Part shown: positions 25,736-39,100 of the stretch, piece by piece
Layout: each line of letters starts with the position of its first letter
Numbering within the stretch: position 1 is the stretch's first letter
DNA from: Ramlibacter agri
GTDB taxonomy: Bacteria > Pseudomonadota > Gammaproteobacteria > Burkholderiales > Burkholderiaceae_C
Reading direction: 5' to 3'
NCBI RefSeq assembly: GCF_012927085.1
Contig: NZ_JABBFX010000002.1
Location: forward strand, 1-64,000
Length of the DNA stretch: 64,000 bases
Position numbers and translations under genes: made by a program
Notes under the pieces: model-generated
Told to the model about the DNA's origin: nothing
The model's database searches: none
What the model saw: only the letters and a program-made list of their open reading frames with translations

Positions 25736-27649
25736 TCAGCCGGAATGCGGGGCGCCGTCCGCGCCCGCCACGCGCATCGGCTTGCCGACGCGGGGCAGCC
25801 AGCGCGCCGCGAAATTGTTGCCATCGAGCGAGTCGCCGAAGAAGCGGCCCTGCGCCTGGTCCCAGCCGTTCTTGCGCAGGAAGGCGACCTGCAGCGCGCT
25901 GTCCACGCCGGTGGCCACGCAGTTCAGCTTCACGCGCCGCGCGAGGTCGCCTATGCCCAGCAGCATCGCCTGCACCGTGGGGTCCTTCTCCAGGTCCCGC
26001 ATGAAGCTGGTGTCGACCTTCAGTTCGTCGAAGCCCAGGCGGCGCAGTTGCGCCACCGAGGCCGAGGCGCCGAAGCGGTCCAGGGCCAGCCGCATGCCGC
26101 GCTTGCGCAGCGCACCCAGCGCCGTGGCGTCGCGCGCAGGCACGCCCTCTTCCGGCACGCGCTGCAGCTCCAGCGAGATCTGGCGCGGGTCCATGCCGGC
26201 GGTCAGCGCCGCGTTCACCAGCAGCATCAGGTCGCGCAGCTGGATGTGGGCCAGCGAGGCCTTGATGCCGACCGGCACGGTCTGCAGGCCCAGCGTCTTC
26301 CAGTTGCGGGTGTGCTTGTTCACCTGCTCCAGCATCCACTCGGTGAGGGCCACGTCCATCTCGGAGGTGCCGGCCAGGTCCATCAGCTCGTCGCCTTCGA
26401 CGATGCGGCCCGAGGGATGCTTCCAGCGCAGGTTGGCCTGCGCGCCCACCAGGCGGCCGGCGGCGATGTCCACGCGCGGCTCGAACAGCAGTTCGACCTG
26501 GTCGCGCGCCAGCGCATGGCGCAGTTCCGCCGCCAGGTCCAGCCGGCTCAGGGCCTGCTCGTTGAAGCGCGGCGAGAAGAATTCGTAGCGGTGCGGGCCG
26601 GCCTGCTTGGCATGGCGCAGCGCCAGGCCGGCATTGCGCATCAGCACGTCGGCGTCGCCGCCATCGGTGGGGAACACCGACACGCCCACGCTGCAGGTGA
26701 CGAAGACTTCCGGCGCGCCGGGACGCTGGAAGCTCACCGTGGAGTCCTCCAGCAGGCGCGTGATGAAGGCGGCGGCGCTGTGCACACCGTCCATGTAGGG
26801 CACCAGGATCGCGAACTCGTCGCCGTCGAAGCGGTACAGCTTGGGGTCGCGGTTCTCGGAGCTGAGCTCGCCGTTGGCTTCGGTCTGCACGCAGCTGGCC
26901 AGACGCTTGGCGATGCGCTGCAGCAGCTGGTCGCCCACCACGCGCCCGAGCGCGTCGTTGATGCGGCCCAGGCCGTCGACACCCACGTGCAGGAAGGCGC
27001 CCGAATTACCTTCGGCGCGGCCCTCGCCCAGGATCATGGCCGCGTCCTTCCGGTAGCTCAGCTTGTTCGGCAGGCCGGTCAGCGCGTCGTGCTGGCCCAG
27101 GTACTCGCGGTAGGCACTGGCGGCCAGCGTGTTGCGGATGCGCAGGCCCAGTTCGCTCGGGTCCACCGGCTTGGACAGGAAGTCCATCGCGCCGGCTGCC
27201 AGCGCGCGCAGCTTCACCTGCGGGTCGGTGCTGCTGGTCAGCACGATGACGGGCACGTGGCGCAGCACCGGATCCTCGCGCATTTCGGCCAGGATCTCGT
27301 GCCCGCTCACCTTGGGCATGCTCAAGTCCAGCAGCAGCACGCCCGGGTGTTCCTTGCGCAGCATGGCGATGGCCAGCTGCGGGTCGTCGGTGTGGACGAA
27401 GTGCTTGTAGCCGGCCTCGGTGAGGAAGGCCTGGGTCATCTCGATGTTCAGCAGCTCGTCGTCCACCATCATGATCAGGGCTTCGGCCAGCCCCGCCACC
27501 GAGCGGTGGCGCCAGATCATTTCCTGCGGCGACAGCGCACGGAGGGCCTGCTCCGTGAGCTTTTCCTCACCCGGAGCGAACACCGTCGGCGCATCGCTGT
27601 CCATCCCGCTACGCGGGCCGGTCGGACGAGTGGATTCAAAAGTCGTCAT
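25736..27649 (-). CDS. Response regulator REC-GGDEF with degenerate EAL domain
   Basis: A 637-aa protein. An intact receiver occupies about 55-175 (VDDE, phospho-acceptor D108 in LLLDLSMPK, K150 in SKPVD). The GGDEF domain has DGDEF at 265-269 and no RxxD inhibitory site at the usual spacing. The EAL domain (about 365-620) has lost its catalytic and metal ligands: EAL reads QAN (394-396), DDFG reads DRFG (514-517) and EGVE reads TGVD (570-573). c-di-GMP hydrolysis is therefore improbable; the domain may bind c-di-GMP or a partner. Start ATG 27649 lies 22 nt after the kinase gene. It is the last gene of the giant-protein island, the likely output of the kinase. Confidence 0.88.
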   Translation of the reverse strand: MTTFESTRPTGPRSGMDSDAPTVFAPGEEKLTEQALRALSPQEMIWRHRSVAGLAEALIMMVDDELLNIEMTQAFLTEAGYKHFVHTDDPQLAIAMLRKEHPGVLLLDLSMPKVSGHEILAEMREDPVLRHVPVIVLTSSTDPQVKLRALAAGAMDFLSKPVDPSELGLRIRNTLAASAYREYLGQHDALTGLPNKLSYRKDAAMILGEGRAEGNSGAFLHVGVDGLGRINDALGRVVGDQLLQRIAKRLASCVQTEANGELSSENRDPKLYRFDGDEFAILVPYMDGVHSAAAFITRLLEDSTVSFQRPGAPEVFVTCSVGVSVFPTDGGDADVLMRNAGLALRHAKQAGPHRYEFFSPRFNEQALSRLDLAAELRHALARDQVELLFEPRVDIAAGRLVGAQANLRWKHPSGRIVEGDELMDLAGTSEMDVALTEWMLEQVNKHTRNWKTLGLQTVPVGIKASLAHIQLRDLMLLVNAALTAGMDPRQISLELQRVPEEGVPARDATALGALRKRGMRLALDRFGASASVAQLRRLGFDELKVDTSFMRDLEKDPTVQAMLLGIGDLARRVKLNCVATGVDSALQVAFLRKNGWDQAQGRFFGDSLDGNNFAARWLPRVGKPMRVAGADGAPHSG

Positions 27650-27671
27650 TGCAACCAATTGTGCCCCGCGA

Positions 27672-30145
<2,474 letters not shown>

Positions 30146-30149
<4 letters not shown>

Positions 30150-33100
30150 TCGAATCCCCGCAGGGCATTGCGGCCAGGGCTGGGCCCCGCGGCCAGTTCT
30201 TCGTCGTCTTCCTCGGATTCCTCGTCGGAGCGCGCCAGCACGGGCAGCGGGTCGAGGATGCGCCAGGCAGGCAGCGCCGAGAGGTAGCTTCCCATCAGCA
30301 CGCCGCCGCGGATCAGCCACAGCACGTACACCAGCGACAGGCCCAGCGACACGCCGGCCACCGAGATCGTCACCGACTGCTCCAGCTGCAGGCCGTCGCG
30401 CGTGCTTTCGCGCAGGCGATCCAGGCTCTCGGTGAAGCCGGCGGAGCGCAGCGTGCGCTGCAATTCGTCCACCGTGTGGCCGCCGCCGCTGGCCGACAAG
30501 CCGAAGCCTTTCAGGTTGAGGTCGGTGGACTGCAGCGCGATCAGCTCCACGCCGCTCTGGCGATCCACCACCACGGCGCGGAAGGCAGGCACGCCCGCTT
30601 CCGCGCTGCCCGTGGCGAGCAGCGAAGTCGTCTCCGCCGCCGGGGCAGGTGCGTTCGCGCCCAGCGGGCTGGGCGCGGCGACCAGGAGGTCGGCGATGGC
30701 CGCGGCGACGTTCCGGCCCGGCGCGGCGGCCGGAGCCGGCGCGGCTGCCGTCGGAGCTGCAGCCGGCGCTTCAGTGCTGCGCCCGGGCGTGGCGGGAGCA
30801 GGCGCCGGTGCGGGCGCCGCCGCAGCGGGCGCTGGCGCGGGCGCGGGCGTGATGCCGTCCACGGGAGCCGGTGCAGGTGCAGGTGCAGGTGCAGGTGCAG
30901 GTGCAGGTGCAGGTGCAGGTGCAGGTGCAGGTGCAGGTGCAGGTGCAGGGGCCGGGGCGGGAGCTGGCGCCGGTGCGGGCGCCTGCGCGCCGACGGAGAC
31001 GCTGAAGGCCTGCGACGCGCTGAGCGAACCGTCGCTCACCTGCACCACCACGTCGTAGATGTTGTCGTGGCCCGCATCCAGCGGACTGGCCTGCACCGGG
31101 GCATCGCGGAAGGACAGCGCGCCGGTCTGCGCATCGACGACGAACAGGCCCGCACCTGCGCCGCCGCCGATGGAGAACACCAGCGTCTGCACCGGCTGGT
31201 CGACGTCGCTGGCCTGCACGGTGAGGACGGCCTTCGTGTTTTCCAGCACCGAGACGGCGATCGGGTCGCGGCTGGCCCCGGTGATCACCGGCGCGTCGTT
31301 CACGGGCGCCACCTGCACGGACACCGTCGCCGAGGCGGACAGGCCAGTACCGTCGCCGACCTGGTAGGTGAACCAGGCGGTGCCGTTGAAGTCGCGCTCC
31401 GGCGTGAAGGTGATGCTGCCATCAGCGTTCAGAACCGCGACGCCGCCGTGGCCGCTGGTGACGCCCTGGATGGCGAGCGGGTCGTTGTCGGCATCGCTGT
31501 CGTTGGCCAGGAACTGCGCGGCGCCGTACGTGGCCGGCGTGTCCTCGGTGGCGGCCACGCTGTCGTCGCGGGCGACGGGCGCGTCGGGCACCGGCGTGAC
31601 GCCCAGCGAGGCGCTGCCGCGAATGGTGGCCGTGCCGTCGCCGATGTCGTAGCCGAAGACGACCGTGCCGTTGAAGTCGCGGTCCGGCGTGAAGGTCCAG
31701 GTGCCGTCGCGGTTGTCGACGAGCGTGCCGGAACTGGCGGACAGGTTGAGGACGGTGAGCGCATCGCCATCCACGTCGGCGGCGTGGGCCAGCAACTGCG
31801 CGGCGCTGACGGTGACGGGGCCGCTGTCCTCCGCGATCGGCGGCAAGCCGACGGCGGTGGTAGTGGGAGAGTCGTTGACGGGCGTGACGGTGATCTGCAG
31901 GCTCTGCGCCAGCGTGTCGCTGCCACCGCCGTCGTCCTTGATTGCGAAGCTGAATGTGCCGGTGCCGTTCGCGTTCGCCGTCGTGTTGAACCGCATGCCC
32001 TGGATCTGCGCCAGCGTGTAGCTGCCGGCCGTCACGAGCGTGCCATCGGCCAGCGTGATCCGACCCAGGGTCGAAGGCGGCAAGGCGGTGACCCTGTACG
32101 TGAGCGTCTGCGCGGCTTCGTCGGCACCGCCGCCGGGACCATACGCAATGCCCGTCAGGCCCAAGGCCGTCGAGCCGCTGTCCTCGGCGACCGTCAGGTC
32201 CGCAGCGCTGCCCGCGGTGCGCACCGGCGCGTCGTTCACCGGCGTCACGTTGATCAACAGGCTTTGCGCCAGCGTGTCGCTGCCACCGCCGTTGTCCTGC
32301 ACCTGGAAGCTGAAAGTGCCCGAACCGTTCGCGTTGGCGGCGGTGTTGAAGCGCATGCCCTGGATCTGCGCCAGCGTGTAACTGCCGGTCGTGACGATCG
32401 TGCCATCGGCCAAGGTGACCCGTCCCAGCGTCGACGGCGGCAGCCCCGTCACGCTGTATGTGAGCGTCTGCGCGGCCTCGTCGGCACCGCCACCCGGACC
32501 GTAGCCCAGGGTTCCGAGGCCCAGACTCGCGCTTCCGCTGTCTTCTGCGATCGTGAGGTCCGCAACGCTGCCCGAGGTACGGACCGGAGCATCATTCACC
32601 GCCGTCACATTGATCAACAGGCTTTGCGCCAGCGTGTCGGTACCGCCGCCATCATCCTGCACCTGGAAGCTGAATGTCCCCGTGCCGTTCGCGTCGGCCG
32701 CGGTCACGAAGCGCATGCCCTGGAATTGCGCCAGCGAGTAGCCGCCGGTCGTCACGAGCGTGCCATCGGCCAGCGTGACCTGCCCGAGCGTCGAAGGCGG
32801 CAGCACGGTCACTGTGTACGTCAGCGTCTGCGCGGCTTCATCGGCGCCGCCGCCAGGGCCGTAGGCCAGGCCCGCCAGGCCCAGGCCCGTGCTGCCACTG
32901 TCTTCTGCGACAGCCAGGTCCGACACATTGCCGGCGGTTCGCACCGGCGCATCGTTCACTGGCGTTACGTTGATCAACAGGCTTTGGACCAGCGTGTCGG
33001 TCCCGCCGCCGTTGTCCTGCACCTGGAAACTGAAAGTCCCCGAGCCGTTCGCGTTGGCCGCCGTGACGAAGCGCATGCCCTGGATCTGGGCGAGCGTGTA

Positions 33101-36100
33101 GCTGCCTGCCGTGACGGTCGTTCCATCCGCCAGCGTGACCTGGCCTAGGCTCGAAGCCGGCAAGGCGCTGACGCTGTACGTGAGCGTCTGCGCCGCTTCG
33201 TCGACACCACCACCGGTGCCGTAGGCGACTCCACCCAGGCCCAGGTCGGTCGACCCGCTGTCCTCGGCCACCGTGAGGTCCGAGACGGTGCCGGCGGTTC
33301 GCACCGGCGCATCGTTGACAGGCATGACCGTGATCTGCAGGCTCTGGGCCAACGTGTCGGTGCCGCCGCCGTTGTCCTGCACCTGGAAGCCGAACGTGCC
33401 CGTGCCGTTGGCATCTGCCGCGGTATTGAAACGCATGCCCTGGATCTGGGCGAGCGTGTAGCTGCCGGTCGTCACGAGCGTGCCATCAGCCAAGGTGACC
33501 TGGCCCAGCGTCGACGGCGGCAGTGTCGTCACGCTGTACGTAAGCGTCTGGCCTGCTTCGTCCGCCCCGCCGCCGGCACCATAAGTCACGGCGCCCAGGC
33601 CCAGGCTCGTGGCACCACTGTCTTCGGCCACCGTCAGGTCCGCGACGCTTCCCGCAGTGCGCACCGGCGCATCGTTCACTGGCGTCACGTTGACCAACAG
33701 GCTTTGGACCAGCGTGTCGGTCCCGCCGCCGTTGTCCTGCACCTGGAAACTGAAAGTGCCCGAACCGTTCGCATTGGCAGCGGTCACGAATCGCATGCCC
33801 TGGAGCTGCGCCAGCGTGTAACTGCCGGTCGTCACAACGGTGCCATCGGCCAGCGTGACCTGCCCCAGGCTCGCAGCCGGCAAGGCCGTCACGGTGTAGG
33901 TCAGGACCTGTACGGCTTCGTCCGCGCCGCCGCCGGGGCCATAAGTCACGGCGCCCAGGCCCAGGCCCGTCGAGCCGCTGTCTTCGGCCACCGTGAGATC
34001 GGCAACGGCCCCAGCAGTCCGTTCCGGCGCATCGTTCACGGTCGTCACCGTGATCTGCAGGCTCTGCACCAGCGTATCGGTGCCGCCGCCGTTGTCCTTC
34101 ACGGCGAAGCTGAAGCTGCCCGTCCCGTTCGCGTCGGCCGCGGTGCTGAAACGCATGCCCTGGATCTGGGCGAGCGTGTAGCTGCCGGTCGTCACGATCG
34201 TGCCATCCACCAATGTGATCTGTCCCAGCGTCGACGGCGGCAGCGCCGTCACGCTGTATGTGAGCGTCTGCGCGGCCTCGTCGGCGCCGCCGCCCGGGCC
34301 ATAGCCCAGGGCTCCGAGACCCAGGCTCGTGGTGCCGCTGTCTTCGGCCACCGTGAGATCCGCAACGCTGCCGGCCCTACGCGTGGGCGCATCGTTCACC
34401 GGCGTCACGGTGATGCGCATGCTTTGGGCCAGCGAGTCGTTGCCGCCGCCGTCGTCCTGCACCTGGAAGCTGAAAGACCCCGAGCCGTTCGCGTTGGCCG
34501 CCGTGACGAAGCGCATGCCCTGGATCTGGGCGAGCGTGAAGCTGCCGGTCGTCACGAGCGTGCCGTCGGCCAGCGTGATCTGGCCGAGCGTCGAAGGCGG
34601 CAAGACGGTAACGCTGTACGCGAGCGCCTGGCTCGCTTCGTCGGCGCCACCACCGGTGCCAAAGGCGACTCCACCCAGGCCCAGGCTGGTCGACCCGCTG
34701 TCCTCGGCCACCGTCAGGTCCGAGACGGTGCCGGCGGCTCGCACGGGAGGATCGTTGACAGGCGTGACCGTGATCTGCAGGCTCTGGGCCAGCGTGTCAG
34801 TGCCGCCGCCGTTGTCCTGCACCTGGAAACTGAAAGTGCCCGCCCCGTTCGCGTTGGCGGCGGTGACGAAGCGCATGCCCTGGAGCTGCGCCTGCGTGTA
34901 GTTGCCGGCCGTCACCACGGTGCCATCGGCCAGCGTGACCTGCCCGAGGCTCGAAGCCGGCAAGGACGTGACGGCATAGGTGAGGACCTGCCCGGCCTCG
35001 TCGGTGCCGCCGCCGGGGCCGTAAGCGAGGCCGCCGAGGCCCAGGCTCGTCGAGCCGCTGTCCTCGGCCACTGTGAGATCGGCAACGTTACCCGCGGTGT
35101 GCACCGGCGCGTCGTTCACCGGCGTCACGTTGATCAACAGGCTTTGCACCAGCGTGTCGCTGCCGCCACCGTTGTCCTGGACCTGGAAACTGAAGGTGCC
35201 GCTGCCGTTCGCGTCGGCCGCCGTGAGGAAGCGCATGCCCTGGAGCTGCGCCAGCGAGTAGCTGCCGGCCGTCACGAGCGTGCCGTCAGCCAGGGTGACT
35301 TGGCCCAGCGTCGACGGCGGCAGCGCCGTCACGCTGTACGTGAGCGTCTGCGCGGCCTCGTCGGCGCCGCCGCCCGGGCCGTAGCCCAGGGCTCCGAGAC
35401 CCAGGCTCGTGCTGCCGCTGTCTTCTGCAACCGTCAGGTCCGCAAGGTTGCCTGCCGTGCGCACCGGAGAATCGTTCACCGGCGTCACGTTGATCAACAG
35501 ATTTTCCGCCAGCGTGTCGCTGCCGCCGCCATTGTCTTGCACCTGGAAACTGAAAGTCCCCGAACCGTTCCCGTTGGCCGCCGTGACGAAGCGCATGCCC
35601 TGGAGTTGCGCCAGCGAGTAGCTTCCCGCCGTGACCAGCGCGCCATCGGCCAGCGTGACCTGACCGAGCGTCGAAGGCGGCAGCACGGTCACTGTGTACG
35701 TCAGCGTCTGCGCGGCTTCATCGGCGCCACCGCCGGGCCCGTAGGCGAGACCCGCGAGGCCCAGGCCCGTGCTGCCGCTGTCTTCTGCAACCGTCAGGTC
35801 CGCAACGCTGCCCGCAGTACGCACTGGCGCGTCGTTCACCGGCGTCACGTTGATCAACAGGCTTTGCGCCAGCGTGTCGGTGCCGCCGCCGTTGTCCTGA
35901 ACCTGGAAGCCGAAAGTGCCCGCGCCGTTCGCGTCGGCAGCGGTCACGAAGCGCATGCCCTGGAGCTGCGCCAGTGTGTAGCTTCCCGTGGTCACAACCG
36001 TACCGTCCGAGAGCGTGATCTGGCCGAGCGTGGAAGCCGGCAACGCGGTCACGGCGTAAGTCAGCGTCTGCGCCGCTTCGTCGCTGCCACCACCGGGGCC

Positions 36101-39100
36101 GTAGGCAAGGCCCGCGAGGCCCAGGCTCGTACTGCCGCTGTCTCCTCCGACCGTCAGGTCCGCAACGCTGCCTGCCGTGCGCACCGGCGCATCGTTCACC
36201 GGCGTCACAGTGATCAACAGGCTCTGCGCCAGCGTGTCGGTGCCACCACCGTTGTCCTTCACTGCGAAGCTGAAGGTTCCGGTGCCGTTCGCATCGGCCG
36301 CGGTGACGAAGCGCATGCCCTGGATCTGCGCCAGCGTATAGCTGCCGGTCGTCACGAGTGTGCCGTCAGCCAGCGTGACTTGGCCGAGGGTCGATAACGG
36401 CAAGGCGGTGACGCTGTACGTCAACGTCTGGGTCGCTTCGTCGGCACCGCCGCCCGTGCCATAGGCCACTCCACCCAACCCCAGGCTGGTCGACCCGCTG
36501 TCCTCGGCCACCGTGAGGTTCGAGACACTGCCCGCCGTGCGCACCGGCGCATCGTTCACCGGCGTCACCGTGATCAGCAGGCTCTGCACCAAGGTGTCCG
36601 TCCCGCCGCCGTTGTCCTTCACTGCGAAACTGAAGGCGCCCGAGCCGTTGGCGTCGGCCGCGGTGACGAACCGCATGCCCTGGATCTGCGCCAGCGTGTA
36701 GGGGCCCGCCGTGACCGCCGTGCCGTCGGCCAGCATCATCTGCCCCAGGCTCGAGGCCGGCAGGGCCGTGACAGCATAGGTGAGGACCTGCCCCGCTTCG
36801 TCCGCGCCGCCGCCGGGACCATAAGCCACGGCGCCCAGGCCCAGACTGGTCGAGCCGCTGTCTTCCGCCAGGGTGAGATTCGAAACGCCGCCAGCAACAA
36901 GCACCGGCGGATCGTTCACCGCGGTGACCGTGACCAGCAGGCTCTGCGCCAGCATATCGTTGCCGCCGCCGTTGTCCTTCACCGCGAAGCTGAGGGTGCC
37001 CGTCCCGTTGGCATCGGCCGCCGTGACGAAGCGCATGCCCTGCACCTGCGCCAGCGTGTAGCTGCCGAGGCCCACCACCGTGCCGTCGGCCAGCGTCACC
37101 TGCCCCAGCGAAGACGGCAAGGCAGTGATCGAATACGTGAGCGTCTGCGAGGCCTCGTCCGCGCCGCCGCCGGGGCCATAGGCGATGCCGCCCAACCCCA
37201 GGCTCGTGCTGCCGCTGTCCTCGCCGACCACCAGGTCGGCCGGGCTTGCGCCCGTGCGCACCGGTGCGTCGTTCACCGGCAGGACCGCGACCTGCGCTTC
37301 CGCCGTCTGCGCGCTGTAGGGGCTGGAGCCGCCGGCCAGCGTCGCATCGCCGATCTGCGCGCCGGCCGTGCCGCCGCTGCCGTCCCAGGCGCGGAACACA
37401 AGGCCGCCGGCGCTGCCGTTCCAGTCCGCGTCGGCGACGAAGCGGATGCGGTTCTGGCCATCCGCGGCCAGCAGCGTCGCCGTCGCTGCGCCCACGCCGC
37501 TGAAGGCCTGCCAGTTCGTGCCGTCGTCGCGGCTGTATTCCCAGCGGCCGTTGGCATTGCTCGCGGAAATCACTGCGATGCCATAGGCGTTCGAGGGATC
37601 CGCGATCTGCCCGGCCACCAGGTCGGCGACGCGCATGCCGGCGTTGCTCGTGGCGTCCTCCGCCACATCCGGCAGCGCATTCGCACCCGACAGTTGCGGC
37701 GCCTTGTTCTGGATGCGGATGGCCAGGCTTTGCGCCAGCGTGTCGGCGCCGCCATCCAGCACGCCGCCGTCGTCCCGCACGGTGAAGGAGAAGCTGGCGC
37801 TGCCGCTGGTCACGCCGACAGCCGCGACGAAGCGCATGCCCTGCAGCTCCGCCAGCGTGTAGCTGCTGGCCGCCGCCACCAGCGTGCCGTCGGCCAGCTC
37901 GATCCGGCCGAAGCCCGCGGCCGGCACCACGTTCACGGTATAGGTCAGCGTCTGGCTGGTTTCGTAGCCACCACCGCCGGGCCCGTAGCTCACGCCGGCC
38001 AGGCCCAGCCCGGTGGTCGAGACTTCGTCCACCATCAGGTCGGTGACGCTGCCGGCAGTGAGCACGGGCGCGTCGTTGACCGGCGCGACGTCGACCACGG
38101 CCGTCTGCACCTGGGCGCTGAAGGCGGTGCTGCCACCGTTGGCCGTGGTGTCGGCCAGCGTGCCCGCCGTGCCGGTGCTCTGGTCCCATGCGCGCAGCGT
38201 CAGGCCGCCTGCCGTGCCGTTGAAGTCCGCCTGCGGCACGAAGCGCAGGCGCGTGCTGGCGTCCGCACCCAGCAGCAAGGCCTGGCTGTCGCTCACGCCG
38301 CTGATCGTGGTCCACGTGCTGCCGTTGTCCACGCTGTATTGCCAGCTGCCGTGCGGGTCGCTCGCACCGGTGATCGCCACGCCGCGCCCGTTCAAGGGAT
38401 CGCTGATGTGGCCGTTGACCAGGTCCGCCACCCGCATGCCGTCGTTGCTGACCGGGTCCTCCAGCAGCGCCATCGCGTTGACGCCGTCCAGCGTCGGCGC
38501 CTGGTTGACGATGCTGACCATCAACGACTGCGCCAGCGTGTCGACCCCGCCATTGGCCGTGCCGCCGCTGTCCTTCACCGCGAAGCTGAAGGTGCCGCTG
38601 CCGCTGGAGATGGACGCCCCCAGGAACTGCATGCCCTGGATCTGCGCCAGCGTGTAGCTGTTGCCCGCCACCACCGTGGTGGTGCCATCGGCCAGCACGA
38701 TGCGACCCACGCCGCTCGCCGGCACCGCGGTGACCGTGTAGCTGAGGGTCTGCCCCGCTTCGTCCGCGCCGCCGCCGGGCCCGTAGCTCACGCCGCCCAG
38801 GCCCAGCGAAGTCGCGCCGGCGCCTTCGACCACGCTCAGGTTGCCGACCGCACCCGCCGCCAGCACCGGCGCATCGTTCACCGGCGTCACATCGATCTGC
38901 AGGCTCTGCGCCAATGTCTCGGTGCCGCCACCGTTGTCGTCGACCAGGAACGAAAAGGTGCCCGTGCCGTTGGCGTTGGCCGCCGTCACGAAGCGCATGC
39001 CCTGGAGCTGCGCCAGCGTATAGCTGCCGGTGCCCACGACCGTGCCGTCTGCCAGCGTGACCTGGCCCAGGCTCGCCGTGGGCACTGCCGTCACGATGTA

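Noticed and set aside
25736..27649. Active c-di-GMP phosphodiesterase
   Set aside because: EAL, DDFG and EGVE residues are replaced by QAN, DRFG and TGVD.
31861..37257. CRISPR-like regular spacing
   Set aside because: Units are 360 bp, coding in one frame and nearly identical throughout; there are no short repeats with unique spacers and no cas genes.
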